Below, one piece after another: positions 62,784 through 64,000 of a stretch of DNA of 64,000 nt. The stretch is from positions 15,197 to 79,196 of the forward strand of contig DATILD010000036.1 in assembly GCA_035476815.1 (NCBI GenBank), read 5' to 3'. The translations under genes and the position numbers were made by a program. Source of the stretch: Methylibium sp035476815 (GTDB lineage Bacteria > Pseudomonadota > Gammaproteobacteria > Burkholderiales > Burkholderiaceae_C). The stretch's first letter is position 1, and every line of letters begins with the position of its first letter. The notes below the pieces were generated by a model. The model had not been told where the DNA came from and searched no databases. It saw only the letters and a list, made by a program, of their open reading frames with translations.

Positions 62784-64000
62784 ATGCGTGCCGTCATCTG
62801 GCTGCTGCTGCTGGCGATCGTCGCCGTCGTCGGCGCGACGCTGCTCGGCGACAACGACAACCTCGTCACCTTCTACTGGGCGCCGTGGCGGCTGGACGTC
62901 TCGTTCAACCTCTTCATCGTCGGCCTGATCCTGTTCTGCCTGCTGCTCAACGCGCTGCTCAACGCTGCCAACACGCTGGTCGGGCTGCCGCGGCGGGCCC
63001 GCGAATGGCGCGTGTCGCGGCGCGACCGCATCGCCCAGGCGGCGCTGCGCGAGGCGCTGTCGCAGTACTTCGGCGGCCGCTACAGCCGCGCCCACAAGGC
63101 GGCGCAGCGCGCGGTCGCGATCCAGGCCGACACGCCCGAGCTGAAGCGCGACGCCGAGTTCACCGTGCTCGGCCACCTGCTGTCGGCCGGCAGCCTGCAC
63201 CGCCTGCAGGACCGCACGCGGCGCGACGAGCAGCTCGGCCGCGCGCTCGAGCTGTCGCACCGCCACATCGCGGCCCGGCCGGCCGAGGAGGGCGCCCGGC
63301 TGCTCGCCGCCGAGTGGGCGCTCGACGACCGCGACGCCGCGCGCACGCTCGAGCTGCTCGGCGAGCTGCCGGCCGGCGTGGCACGCCGCACCCAGGCGCT
63401 GCGGCTCAAGCTGCAGGCCGCCCGACTGGCCAGCGAGCCGATGGAGGCGCTGCGCACCGCGCGGCTGCTGGCCAAGCACCAGGGCTTCTCGCCGGCCGCG
63501 GCGCAGGGCTTGATCCGTTCGCTCGCGATCGACGCGCTGGACCGCGCGCGCGACGCCGATCAATTGCGGCGCGTGTGGCGCGAGCTCGACGCTGCCGACC
63601 GCCGCGACGTGCATGTCGCGGCCCATGCCGCGCGGGCCCTCGCGGCCCTGGGCGGCGCCGACGATGCGCGCGCCTGGCTCAAGCCGTTCTGGGACCGCGT
63701 GGCGCTGCTGCCGCGCGAGGACCGCGATGCCGCGGCGCTGGCCCTGGCCGATGCCGCCGACGGCCTCGGCGCCGACTGGCTGGCACGCATCGAGGGCGCG
63801 CTGCAGGTCTGCCCGGGCGAAGGCGCGCTCGCCTATGCCGCGGGGCGCGCCTTCATCGCCAGCCGCCTGTGGGGCAAGGCGCGGCAGTCGCTCGAGCAGG
63901 CCGCCCAGGACCCGGGCCTGGTCGCGACGGCACGCCGCGAAGCCTGGCTCGAGCTGGCGCTGCTGGCCCAGCGCGACGGCGACGAGGCCCGCACGAGCGC
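62784..64000 (+). CDS. hemY: HemY, N-terminal part (window end)
   Basis: The gene starts at 62784 (MRAVIWLLLLAIVAVVGATL) and runs off the window after 405 codons. Two membrane helices (about 3-22 and 40-62, around NDNLVTFYWAPWRLDVSFN) precede a TPR-like helical domain, as in HemY proteins. This is the heme-operon HemY of Proteobacteria, not protoporphyrinogen oxidase. A GTG at 62760 overlapping the hemX stop is an in-frame alternative start. Confidence 0.9.
   Translation, partial: MRAVIWLLLLAIVAVVGATLLGDNDNLVTFYWAPWRLDVSFNLFIVGLILFCLLLNALLNAANTLVGLPRRAREWRVSRRDRIAQAALREALSQYFGGRYSRAHKAAQRAVAIQADTPELKRDAEFTVLGHLLSAGSLHRLQDRTRRDEQLGRALELSHRHIAARPAEEGARLLAAEWALDDRDAARTLELLGELPAGVARRTQALRLKLQAARLASEPMEALRTARLLAKHQGFSPAAAQGLIRSLAIDALDRARDADQLRRVWRELDAADRRDVHVAAHAARALAALGGADDARAWLKPFWDRVALLPREDRDAAALALADAADGLGADWLARIEGALQVCPGEGALAYAAGRAFIASRLWGKARQSLEQAAQDPGLVATARREAWLELALLAQRDGDEARTS

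Overview
The window is a gene-dense, very GC-rich stretch of a betaproteobacterial chromosome. Gene content and order (trmD-rplS, ftsK-lolA, ppc next to hemCDXY, DUF2782-polA, the AlgZ/AlgR-type pair beside argH, a GBP porin, a BPSS1780-family membrane protein) point to Burkholderiales, most likely the Rubrivivax/Leptothrix/Piscinibacter branch; the genus is an inference. No phage, integrase, transposase gene, CRISPR array or rRNA operon was seen. Most of the window is core housekeeping.

Layout. 0-7.3 kb: end of trmD, rplS, a CoA-type Nudix hydrolase, a CobD/CbiB-like membrane protein, argH facing away from a LytS/LytTR two-component pair, and an RsmB-type rRNA methyltransferase. 7.4-8.7 kb: two secreted proteins of unknown function. 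9-15.7 kb: fatty acid desaturase, rpmB-rpmG, trxB, a Crp-type regulator, ftsK and lolA. 15.7-19.0 kb: an accessory block between lolA and rarA with three exported proteins, a membrane-anchored LuxR-type regulator and a 267-bp element built of nested palindromes. 19-24.1 kb: rarA and a branched-chain amino acid ABC operon (livHMGF); a 90-bp repeat separates livM/livG and livG/livF, each copy a 29-codon reading frame overlapping both neighbours by ATGA. 24.1-32.4 kb: small exported protein, ferredoxin-reductase-type oxidoreductase, SDR protein, an HtrA-like protein without its triad, rhomboid, tRNA-Leu(CAA), cysM, NudC-like Nudix, tusA, galU, a degenerate 2-hydroxyacid dehydrogenase. 32.4-43 kb: valS (with an in-frame palindromic insertion), uvrD, a minimal CPBP protease, lipoprotein, phoX under a four-unit Pho box, BPSS1780 protein, thrB, DUF2782. 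43-51 kb: polA, acyltransferase/SGNH protein, LpxH-like phosphoesterase, OmpW, porin. 51-64 kb: ppk1 (Pho box)-sixA with convergent ppx, dienelactone hydrolase, ZIP transporter, ppc, and hemC-hemD-hemX-hemY, the last cut by the window end.

Shared themes. (1) Phosphate: phoX and ppk1 carry 11-bp-phased Pho boxes, and ppx and sixA lie beside ppk1. (2) At least eight genes have a TANNAT-type -10 hexamer ending 6 or 7 nt before the start codon, which predicts leaderless mRNAs. (3) Several proteins keep a fold but have lost catalytic residues. The most unusual items are the nested palindromic element at 16906-17172, the coupled 29-codon repeat frames in the liv operon, and the palindromic insertion inside valS.
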